Of a stretch of 15,946 nt of DNA, positions 6,681 through 13,433 are shown piece after piece. Under the pieces are notes generated by a model. The model saw only the letters and a list, made by a program, of their open reading frames with translations, did not search any database and was not told the DNA's origin. Within the stretch, counting starts at the first letter, position 1. The number at the start of each line of letters is the position of its first letter. The position numbers were made by a program, and so were the translations under genes. The DNA comes from Elusimicrobiota bacterium (GTDB taxonomy: Bacteria; CAYTYR01; UBA6262; DAOVJB01), in contig DAOVJB010000009.1 of the NCBI GenBank assembly GCA_030673425.1, positions 1 through 15,946 on the forward strand, in the 5' to 3' direction.

Positions 6681-7802
6681 ATGAAATTAAAAATCAATGA
6701 GGAATTTAATCAGGCAGCGAGTATAAAAGTTATTGGTTTAGGCGGGGGTGGGGGCAATGCCGTTAACAGGATGGTCCTTTCTAATTTTAAGGGTGTGGAT
6801 TTTATAGCGGTAAATACAGATGTGCAGGCATTGAAAGCTTCCATTGCCTACGAACGTTTACAGATAGGAGAAAGATTAACTAAAGGGTTAGGAGTGGGAG
6901 GAGACCCCGAACTTGGCCGGCAGGCAGCAGAAGAATCTAAAGAAGAAATTAAACAGGTCTTAAAAGACACAGATATGCTTTTTATCACCGCAGGTCTGGG
7001 CGGAGGGACGGGAACAGGTAGTGCACCCGTTATAGCCGAGATATCTCATTCATTAGGTATCCTTACCGTGGGTGTAGTGACAAAACCATTTATGTTCGAA
7101 GGGATAATACGAGCCAGGCAGGCTGAGGAAGGATTAAAAAATCTAAGAGGGAAAGTAGATACTTTAATTACTATTCCGAACCAGAGGTTGTTTTCAGTAA
7201 TTGATAAAAACACTTCGGTTCTTGACGCGTTTAAGGTAGCGGATGATATACTACGCCAGGGTGTCCAGAGTATTTCAGATATTATTACCCAGCATGGGAT
7301 TGTTAATGTTGATTTTGCTGATATTAAGACGATTATGAAAGAAGCCGGAAGTGCCTTTATGGGTGTAGGTGTTGCTTCCGGCACTGATAAAGCAAAAATA
7401 GCCGCTCAAAAAGCTGTTACTTCGCCTTTACTTGAAGATGTGACTATAGAAGGGGCAACAAGGGTATTAGTGAATATTACCGGAAGATTAAATTTGACCA
7501 TGTATGAAACGGAACAGATAATGAAGACTATCACTAATTCTATCTCGCATGAAGCCAATGTGATATTTGGAGCTGTTTTTGATGATAAAATAGAAGATGA
7601 TGTTAAGGTTACCGTTATTACAGCCGGCTTTTGTCCGAAGAAAGACAGGAGAAAGAAAAATATGTTCCCTGTCCATCAAAGGCGGAGGAAGGTAGATAGT
7701 CAGTCAGAGACTATTTTAATTCATCAGACGCAGGATGATAATAATTTTAGTATACCGGCATATTTAAGAAAGAAAAGGGGGCAAGAAGCAGATGGAACTT
7801 AA
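6681..7802 (+). CDS. ftsZ: Cell division protein FtsZ
   Basis: FtsZ is the tubulin-like GTPase that forms the division ring. The 373-residue protein has IKVIGLGGGGGNAVNRM (15-31), the tubulin signature GGGTGTGSAP (107-116) and the T7 catalytic loop NVDFADIKTIM (209-219), so GTPase activity should be intact. The globular part ends near 318 (VITAGF). A short basic and polar linker of about 35 residues follows, then the conserved C-terminal peptide FSIPAYLRKKR (355-365) that binds FtsA. The linker is short compared with many bacteria. AAAAGGA sits a few bases before the ATG. The last 11 bases overlap pilT, so FtsZ and PilT translation are likely coupled. Confidence 0.98.
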   Translation: MKLKINEEFNQAASIKVIGLGGGGGNAVNRMVLSNFKGVDFIAVNTDVQALKASIAYERLQIGERLTKGLGVGGDPELGRQAAEESKEEIKQVLKDTDMLFITAGLGGGTGTGSAPVIAEISHSLGILTVGVVTKPFMFEGIIRARQAEEGLKNLRGKVDTLITIPNQRLFSVIDKNTSVLDAFKVADDILRQGVQSISDIITQHGIVNVDFADIKTIMKEAGSAFMGVGVASGTDKAKIAAQKAVTSPLLEDVTIEGATRVLVNITGRLNLTMYETEQIMKTITNSISHEANVIFGAVFDDKIEDDVKVTVITAGFCPKKDRRKKNMFPVHQRRRKVDSQSETILIHQTQDDNNFSIPAYLRKKRGQEADGT

Positions 7803-8898
7803 TGAGTTGCTTCGTATAATGGTGGAAAAGAAAGCTTCAGATTTGCATCTGCGTGCAGGCAGCCGGCCTATCCTGCGGATAAATGATGAACTTATACCTT
7901 TGGAGGAAGTTGAACCGTTGACCTCATCTGAGGTTAAAAAACTGGCCTATAGCATTATGACTGATGAACAGAAAAAGATATATGAAAAGGAACATGAGCT
8001 TGATATTGGTTACAGTGTTAGTAATGTAGGCAGGTTCAGGCTCAATATTTTTCAGCAGCGCGGAACAGTTGATATAGCCTTGAGAATGATACCTTTTACC
8101 ATTCCTAAATTTGAGGATTTGAATTTACCACCTGTTTTATCTAAATTATCTGAGCAACCACGCGGGCTGGTGATTGTTACCGGAACTACCGGCAGTGGTA
8201 AAAGCACTACTTTAGCGGCGATGATAAATTATATAAATACCAATCAAAAAAGTCACATTATTACTGTAGAAGATCCTATTGAATTCTTGCACAGGGATAA
8301 GATGAGTATAGTGAGCCAGAGGGAATTAGGTGCAGATACAAAATCATTTGCCACAGCACTTAAGTATATAATGAGGCAGGATCCGGATGTAATCTTAATC
8401 GGAGAAATGAGGGATTTAGAAACAATGTCTGCGGCTTTAACAGCAGCACAGTTAGGACATCTGGTATTGAGTACCTTGCATACGATTGACGCAAGCTCAA
8501 CAGTGACCAGAATTATTGATTTATTTCCGCCTCACCAGCAGAACCAGGTTCGCCTGCAGTTGTCGGATACCTTAAAAGGGGTAATATCCCAGAGACTTTT
8601 ACCATTGGCTGATGGTGAAGGACTTATTCCGGCAGTAGAAGTTATGGTTGTTACTCCTTATATAAAGAAATTAATTGCGGAAAATAAACTTTCGGAAATA
8701 AACAAAGCTATCCAGCAGGGGGAATATTATGGAATGCAGACATTTAATCAATCTTTAGTGACTCTTTATAAAGAAGGTAAGGTCACCTTAGAGGATGCCA
8801 AAGAAAATGCTACGAGTCCTGAAGAATTCATGATGAATGTTAAGGGAATCTACGCTGGAGAGGATAATTCAGTAAACTTCCAAAGCAATGGACAATGA
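7792..8898 (+). CDS. pilT: Type IV pilus retraction ATPase PilT
   Basis: PilT is the hexameric cytoplasmic ATPase that depolymerises type IV pili. The 368-residue protein starts with the family-typical short N-terminal domain (ASDLHLRAGSRPILRIN, 15-31). Walker A is GTTGSGKSTT (131-140), the Asp box lies around ITVEDPIEFLH (157-167), Walker B is VILIGEMRDLETM (200-212) and the His box lies around HLVLSTLHT (223-231). The C-terminal retraction region reads INKAIQQGEYYGMQTFNQSL (303-322), resembling the AIREGK-type motif of PilT rather than PilB. A purine-rich AGGGGGCAAG precedes the ATG. Its start is inside ftsZ and its stop overlaps the next gene, so it is physically joined to the division operon and not to the pilMNOP operon 4.5 kb downstream. 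Confidence 0.96.
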   Translation: MELNELLRIMVEKKASDLHLRAGSRPILRINDELIPLEEVEPLTSSEVKKLAYSIMTDEQKKIYEKEHELDIGYSVSNVGRFRLNIFQQRGTVDIALRMIPFTIPKFEDLNLPPVLSKLSEQPRGLVIVTGTTGSGKSTTLAAMINYINTNQKSHIITVEDPIEFLHRDKMSIVSQRELGADTKSFATALKYIMRQDPDVILIGEMRDLETMSAALTAAQLGHLVLSTLHTIDASSTVTRIIDLFPPHQQNQVRLQLSDTLKGVISQRLLPLADGEGLIPAVEVMVVTPYIKKLIAENKLSEINKAIQQGEYYGMQTFNQSLVTLYKEGKVTLEDAKENATSPEEFMMNVKGIYAGEDNSVNFQSNGQ

Positions 8899-9895
8899 AA
8901 TGAAGGTGTTGATTACAGGAGCTAATGGTTTCATCGGGAGCTATCTTGCAGAAGCTCTGATAGATGAGGGCTATGATGTTAAGTGTTTAGTAAGAAAAAC
9001 GAGTAATCTCCAATGGCTCCTGCCTTATCAAAATACGAATAAAAGAAATAAAATTAGCTTTATCTATGGAGATATTACAGATAAAGCTTCTCTTTATAAC
9101 GCGGTAAAAGATATAGATTATGTGTATCACTTGGCCGGGTTAATTAAAACACATCATCCCGAAGATTATTACGAAGTTAATTACTTGGGGACTAAGAATT
9201 TAATTGAAACTGTAAAAGAAGTTTCTCCTAAGCTAAAAAAGTTTATTTTTTTAAGTAGCTTAGCTGCTAGTGGACCGAGTGCAGATGGACATCTGCTGCG
9301 GGAAAGTGACGAATGTCATCCTATCACTGATTATGGAAAAAGCAAGCTTAGAGCAGAAGAACTCCTGAAGAATAAATTTATGAGGGATATTCCCATAGTA
9401 ATAATCCGTCCACCTGTTATTTACGGTCCCAGGGATAGAGGATTTTATTTTTATTTTAAGGTGGTTAAAAAAAGATTTATTCCTGTATTGAGAAACAAAT
9501 TAAGTTTCTGTTTTGTTTCAGATTTAGTTAATGGTATTATTTTAACTAGTGAAAGTGAAAAAGCCTGTGGGCAGATTTATTTTATTAGTAGCGATAAAAC
9601 ATATTCTTCAGAACAAATAGGTAAGCTTATATCTGATAATTTGGGAATAAGGGCGGTTAAAATAAAAATTCCCAAATGGTTGATTTTAACAGCAGGTTTA
9701 GTAAGTGAGTCAGTTGCAGGCTTTATCAGGAAAACTAGTATATTTAACAGGCAAAAAGCCCGTGAGTTAATTCAATCATACTGGATTTGTGATGTGTCTA
9801 AAGCTAAAAGAGAATTAGGTTTTAATCCAGGAGTCGGTATAGAAGAAGGGATTAGGACAACGGTTGATTGGTATATTAAACATGGATGGCTCTAA
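8888..9895 (+). CDS. Extended SDR, NAD-dependent epimerase/dehydratase family (possible ceramide reductase, CerR-like)
   Basis: A 335-residue extended short-chain dehydrogenase/reductase. The Rossmann motif TGANGFIG is at 10-17, HLAG at 81-84, the catalytic Ser region LSSLAASGP at 122-130 and Y149-x-x-x-K153 in DYGKSK. RPPVIYGPRDRG (174-185) is the usual substrate-loop entry. A hydrophobic stretch near 262-282 (KWLILTAGLVSESVAGF) could contact the membrane, fitting a lipid substrate. Many of these are sugar-nucleotide enzymes, but the next genes are SPT-like and bCerS-like, and in Caulobacter the ceramide reductase CerR is of this family and is encoded near Spt. That function is inferred from context. 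The start overlaps pilT by 11 bases; an internal ATG at 8900, one base past the pilT stop, is an equally plausible start (331 residues). Confidence 0.88.
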   Translation: MDNEMKVLITGANGFIGSYLAEALIDEGYDVKCLVRKTSNLQWLLPYQNTNKRNKISFIYGDITDKASLYNAVKDIDYVYHLAGLIKTHHPEDYYEVNYLGTKNLIETVKEVSPKLKKFIFLSSLAASGPSADGHLLRESDECHPITDYGKSKLRAEELLKNKFMRDIPIVIIRPPVIYGPRDRGFYFYFKVVKKRFIPVLRNKLSFCFVSDLVNGIILTSESEKACGQIYFISSDKTYSSEQIGKLISDNLGIRAVKIKIPKWLILTAGLVSESVAGFIRKTSIFNRQKARELIQSYWICDVSKAKRELGFNPGVGIEEGIRTTVDWYIKHGWL

Positions 9896-9906
9896 AGGGG
9901 GGATAA

Positions 9907-11202
9907 ATGGATTTATTCGATAAATGTGTGAAATTTAAGACCGCAAAGGAGGTAATGGCTGCCGGGCTTTATCCATATTTTAATATAATTACCTCGGCTC
10001 AGGATCCTGAAGTAATTGTGAGTGGTAAAAAAATGATTATGATTGGTTCAAATGACTATCTGGGCTTAACCACTCATCCTAAATTAAAAAGAGCAGCGTT
10101 TAGAGCGCTTAAGAGGTATGGAACAGGGTGTACCGGTTCACGATTTCTTAACGGCACATTTGATATTCATGAAGAGCTGGAGAGCGAATTAGCTGATTTT
10201 GCTGATAAAGAAGCAGCTTTATTCTTTACGACAGGTGTGCTTGCCAATTTAGGGACTATTGCTGGATTGGTAGGGAAGAATGATATAGTAATCACGGATA
10301 AAGCAGACCACGCAAGTATTATTGATGGCTGTCATTTATCTTTTGGCGAGACGAAAAGATTCAGGCACAACAATATGGAAGATTTAGAGAGAGTTTTGGC
10401 GTCTTGCGATAAATCGAAAGGGAAATTGGTAGCGGTTGACGGGGTCTTTAGTACAGAGGGGGAAATTGTAGACCTTCCCCGTGTAGTTGAATTATGTAAA
10501 AGATATAGTTCTAGAATTATGGTAGATGACGCTCATGCTGTTGGTGTTTTGGGTAAAGGGGGAAGAGGTACAGCCGAACATTTTGGTCTTCAGGATGACG
10601 TAGACGTAATTATGGGTACTTGCAGTAAGTCATTAGCTTCTGTTGGAGGGTTTATTACTGCTACCAAAGACGTGGTTCATTACCTTAGGCATAATTCCAG
10701 GGCATTGATTTTCAGTGCCAGTCCTCCGCCGGCTTCGGTGGCTGTAGTATCAGCTGCTTTGGATATAATAAAGAATGAGCCGAACCGACGTAAACGTCTC
10801 TGGGAAAATACAAGAAAAATGAAAGAAGGATTTCAGGAATTAGGCTATGATACCGGTGACAGCCAGACTCCGATTATTCCTGTTATTATTGGTGATAATT
10901 TCAAGACTTTTCAAATGAGGAAGATGTTATTTGAAAAAGGTGTTTTTACTAATCCTTTTGTTAGTCCGGCGGTACCGGAAGGCAGGGCATTGCTGAGGAC
11001 AAGTTATATGGCTACCCATACTGCCCAACAGTTGGATAGAGTATTGGAAATATTTGAAACAGTAGGCAAACAGCTGGGAATAATTCCTGGAGGGAGAACA
11101 AGAAGAACGCCTAAAAAATTACCTTTAAGAAGGCGTATAACCAACCAGATGAAAGACGGGGTTAAGACATGGATGCAAAGGATATACAGATTCAGGCGGT
11201 AG
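9907..11202 (+). CDS. spt: PLP-dependent alpha-oxoamine synthase, serine palmitoyltransferase-like
   Basis: This enzyme family condenses an amino acid with an acyl thioester; serine palmitoyltransferase joins serine and a fatty acyl group to give 3-ketosphinganine, the first step of sphingolipid synthesis. In the 431-residue protein, the PLP lysine is K241 in GTCSKSLASVGGF. The stacking His is H135 in DHASIIDGCHLS, and D207 and H210 in MVDDAHAVGVLG hold the cofactor. YGTGCTGSRFLNGTFDIHEELE (71-92) and RFRHNNMEDLE (151-161) resemble bacterial SPT more than KBL or 8-amino-7-oxononanoate synthase, and no other biotin gene is nearby. An unusual basic extension occupies about residues 395-431. RBS AGGGGGG precedes the ATG closely. 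The gene overlaps the following acyltransferase by 34 bases. Family certain; substrate probable. Confidence 0.85.
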   Translation: MDLFDKCVKFKTAKEVMAAGLYPYFNIITSAQDPEVIVSGKKMIMIGSNDYLGLTTHPKLKRAAFRALKRYGTGCTGSRFLNGTFDIHEELESELADFADKEAALFFTTGVLANLGTIAGLVGKNDIVITDKADHASIIDGCHLSFGETKRFRHNNMEDLERVLASCDKSKGKLVAVDGVFSTEGEIVDLPRVVELCKRYSSRIMVDDAHAVGVLGKGGRGTAEHFGLQDDVDVIMGTCSKSLASVGGFITATKDVVHYLRHNSRALIFSASPPPASVAVVSAALDIIKNEPNRRKRLWENTRKMKEGFQELGYDTGDSQTPIIPVIIGDNFKTFQMRKMLFEKGVFTNPFVSPAVPEGRALLRTSYMATHTAQQLDRVLEIFETVGKQLGIIPGGRTRRTPKKLPLRRRITNQMKDGVKTWMQRIYRFRR

Positions 11203-12293
11203 AAACAAAGAAGGATTTGATTGATTTTATAAAGTTTCCTCAAATAGTATATAAAGATAATCCTTACTGGGTAGCTCCTTTAGTGGCAGAAAGGAAAGCG
11301 TTACTCAGTGATAAGAACCCATTCTGGCAGCATAGCGAAAAGATTTTATTCTTAGCTAAGAAAGGCAACAACATTATCGGGCGAATTGAAGCTGCTGTTG
11401 ACCATAATTATATTAAATTTCAAAGAGAAGAATGTGGTTTCTTCGGTTTTTTTGAGTGTCTGCCTGATTATGAGGTTGCCCAAAGGTTATTGGATACAGT
11501 AAGAGGTTGGTTGAAGGCAAAGGGTATGAAAATAATGCGCGGGCCTTTTAATCCCTCAACTAACGACGAATGCGGTTTGCTCTTGGAAGGTTTTGATTCT
11601 TCTCCATTTATAATGATGATGTATACACATAAGTACTATTTGGAGTTTATGCAAAGGTATGGTTTGACAAAAGCCAAGGACCTTTTTGCATATATTATGT
11701 CGGTTGCCGGAGAAGCTTCCGGGAAATTAGTACGAGTAGCAGAGATAGTCCGTAAGAAATTTCCTGAGGTAGTAATAAGGTCTATAGATTTAAGTAATTA
11801 TTATAAAGAGGTTGAAAAAGTTAAAGTAGTCTATAATGCAAGCTGGACTAAAAACTGGGGATTTGTTCCATGGACCAGTGATGAATTTGATGCTCTGGCT
11901 AAACAACTCAAACCCCTTGTGGTTCCCGAACTAGTTTTCTTTGCCCAAATAGATGGTAAACCGATAGGATTTTTGCTTGCTCTGCCTGATTATAACCAGG
12001 TATTAAAAAAATTAAACGGGCGAATGGGTCCTATAGAAATAGTGAAATTTCTGTTGTATAGAAAAAAGATTACTAATATTCGCTTGCTGGCAATGGGAGT
12101 TTTTCCCGAATATCGTAAAAGAGGAATTGACGCACTTCTTTACTTAGAGGGATTGAAAGCTGCTCAAAAGAAAGGCTATAAGCAGTCTGAACTATCCTGG
12201 ATATTGGAGGATAATGTTCTTATACAAAGAGCGTCAGAGATGATGGGCGGGAGAGTTTACAAGAAATATAGAATATACGAAATGAAGATTTAA
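11169..12293 (+). CDS. GNAT-like N-acyltransferase, candidate bacterial ceramide synthase (bCerS-like)
   Basis: A 374-residue soluble protein. The N-terminal part has NPYWVAPL (31-38) and a central block RGPFNPSTNDECGLLLEGF (124-142), followed by PFIMMMYTHKYY (146-157). The C-terminal part has a GNAT-like acyl-CoA-binding stretch, MGVFPEYRKRGIDALLY (309-325), and ends in SWILEDN (343-349) before a terminal strand. From memory this architecture is shared by proteins variously annotated as GNAT acetyltransferase, hypothetical, or (in Alphaproteobacteria) dATP pyrophosphohydrolase, including the Caulobacter ceramide synthase bCerS. If so, it N-acylates 3-ketosphinganine or sphinganine. The 34-base overlap with the SPT-like gene strongly implies co-translation. 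GGGG at 11158-11161 is the likely ribosome site. No transmembrane segment. The fold is likely; the ceramide role is inferred from neighbours. Confidence 0.82.
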   Translation: MDAKDIQIQAVETKKDLIDFIKFPQIVYKDNPYWVAPLVAERKALLSDKNPFWQHSEKILFLAKKGNNIIGRIEAAVDHNYIKFQREECGFFGFFECLPDYEVAQRLLDTVRGWLKAKGMKIMRGPFNPSTNDECGLLLEGFDSSPFIMMMYTHKYYLEFMQRYGLTKAKDLFAYIMSVAGEASGKLVRVAEIVRKKFPEVVIRSIDLSNYYKEVEKVKVVYNASWTKNWGFVPWTSDEFDALAKQLKPLVVPELVFFAQIDGKPIGFLLALPDYNQVLKKLNGRMGPIEIVKFLLYRKKITNIRLLAMGVFPEYRKRGIDALLYLEGLKAAQKKGYKQSELSWILEDNVLIQRASEMMGGRVYKKYRIYEMKI

Positions 12294-12297
12294 GGTA

Positions 12298-13203
12298 TTA
12301 CGGAAGTAGCATATTGATTGCCTCTGGGCATATCTCAAACTCAGATGGACTTTCCTGAAAAGCCTCACCGTCAATTTGTACCCACAATTTATTACTTGAT
12401 TCTATCTTTATATTTTTGGCTTTCAAATATTCTACATCATTGAAGCTTAAATGGCATCGACTCAGGATTCCCCAAATGTAGCGTAATATATCCCTTCTTC
12501 TTTTTCCCTTAAATAAGCATACATGTAATAATCCGTCGTCTAAATTTGCATAAGGGGTTACATTAAATCTACCGCCGTATGATTTTATATTTCCAATCAC
12601 AGCAAAATAACCGGTGTGTTTGACGGTCTCTGTATCACACAAAATAGAGAATTTATAAGGGTTGTATTTTATTAAGATAAATATTCCTGTTAGAATATGA
12701 GCAAGTTTTCCTCCCACGATTCTTTTAAGTTGTGGTTTAACAGACTTTACTACCTGGGCGTCAAATCCGATTCCAGCCATGGATATAAAATACCGGGTGA
12801 AGGGTTCTTTTATTTTTACTAAGTCTGCTTTTTTAATTTTATATTTGAGAATGTCATGACATGCTTTAATAGGGTTCAAAGGAATACCTGCTTCCAGAGC
12901 AAAGACATTACTCACTCCTAATGGGATAAAGCCCAAGGAAGGATTCGGTTTATTGGTGAGTGTTGATTTGGCTTTCATTATACCGTTTATGGCAGCATTA
13001 AGGGTCCCATCTCCTCCGGCAGCAATGATTAGATTAAAATCTTCTTTAATAGAATTTAGCACTAAGTCTATAGTTTCCCCTATGGTACCTGTAGAGGAAA
13101 TACTTAAGTGATTTTCCGCACACAGAGTTTTTTCGATTTCAGGTAAATATTTATTTACCTTTTTCCTGCCAGCTGTAAAATTGACTATTAGTTTAATCCG
13201 CAT
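12298..13203 (-). CDS. Diacylglycerol/sphingosine kinase family lipid kinase (possible ceramide kinase)
   Basis: A 301-residue member of the DAGK-catalytic family, which transfers the ATP gamma-phosphate to a lipid hydroxyl. The nucleotide loop is AAGGDGTLNAAING (61-74). The second nucleotide segment reads PLGVSNVFALEAGIPL (94-109), where most relatives have G-T-x-N; V97 replaces the Thr/Ser. SMAGIGFDAQVV (141-152), GGRFNVTPYANLDDGLLHV (210-228) and VQIDGE (275-280) complete the core. Length is typical of YegS/DgkB-type soluble kinases. GGAGGA lies just before the start (13207-13212 on the + strand). It faces the SPT-like and acyltransferase genes with four bases between stops. Substrate could be diacylglycerol, a sphingoid base or ceramide; context favours a sphingolipid, without proof. 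Confidence 0.88.
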   Translation of the reverse strand: MRIKLIVNFTAGRKKVNKYLPEIEKTLCAENHLSISSTGTIGETIDLVLNSIKEDFNLIIAAGGDGTLNAAINGIMKAKSTLTNKPNPSLGFIPLGVSNVFALEAGIPLNPIKACHDILKYKIKKADLVKIKEPFTRYFISMAGIGFDAQVVKSVKPQLKRIVGGKLAHILTGIFILIKYNPYKFSILCDTETVKHTGYFAVIGNIKSYGGRFNVTPYANLDDGLLHVCLFKGKRRRDILRYIWGILSRCHLSFNDVEYLKAKNIKIESSNKLWVQIDGEAFQESPSEFEICPEAINMLLP

Positions 13204-13291
13204 TTATCCTCCGTTTATTTGAACATAGTTTAACATAGCGAAGGATTTTTAGCAAGAGGAAAATGAAAGCCCCATATTTCCTTTTATCCTA

Positions 13292-13319
13292 ATTATAATA
13301 GTTCACATATTTATATTAA
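13292..13319 (-). promoter_or_regulatory. Candidate promoter of the lipid kinase gene
   Basis: On the - strand, TATAAT (13292-13297) lies 16 bases downstream of TTAATA (13314-13319, 4 of 6 matches to TTGACA). Transcription would begin near 13285, giving a leader of about 80 bases. The -10 is a perfect consensus match but the region is A/T-rich, so chance is possible. Confidence 0.4.
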
Positions 13320-13334
13320 AGCGAGATTTTTTTC

Positions 13335-13363
13335 TTGACAAATTTAACCCTATATGATATTTA
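13335..13363 (+). promoter_or_regulatory. Candidate sigma-70 type promoter of pilMNOP
   Basis: A perfect TTGACA (13335-13340) is followed after 17 bases by TATTTA (13358-13363), preceded by TG at 13355-13356 as in an extended -10. Start of transcription would be near 13370, leaving a leader of about 64 bases before pilM. It lies in the only sizeable non-coding gap of the window (13204-13433), between divergent genes, as expected for the head of the pilus operon. Confidence 0.6.
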
Positions 13364-13386
13364 AAAAGTAAAAGTAAAGATGGGAA

Positions 13387-13405
13387 AAGGATAGAACATA
13401 TCCTT
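13387..13405 (+). promoter_or_regulatory. Leader hairpin upstream of pilM
   Basis: AAGGATA (13387-13393) and TATCCTT (13399-13405) form a perfect 7-bp stem with a 5-base loop in the predicted pilM leader. Two further AAGGA motifs follow (13416-13420 and 13426-13430), the last three bases from the ATG. One arm of the stem contains an AAGGA copy, so the other arm could in principle pair with the real ribosome site. A regulatory role is speculative. Confidence 0.35.
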
Positions 13406-13433
13406 GGAAAACAAAAAGGAGTAAAAAGGATAA

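Noticed and set aside
11107-11136. Inverted repeat ACGCCT / AGGCGT in the SPT-like gene
   Set aside because: Only six pairs with an 18-base A/T-rich loop inside coding sequence; too weak for a terminator or an element.
9907-11202. Calling the PLP enzyme BioF (8-amino-7-oxononanoate synthase) or KBL (glycine C-acetyltransferase)
   Set aside because: The GCTGSRFLNGTFDIHEELE and RFRHNNMEDLE segments and the TCSKSLASVGGF lysine context look more like SPT, and no biotin or threonine-degradation gene is nearby. It remains the main alternative.
13294-13299. TATAAT on the + strand as a pilM promoter
   Set aside because: No -35 match at a suitable distance upstream, whereas TTGACA at 13335 with an extended -10 is better placed.
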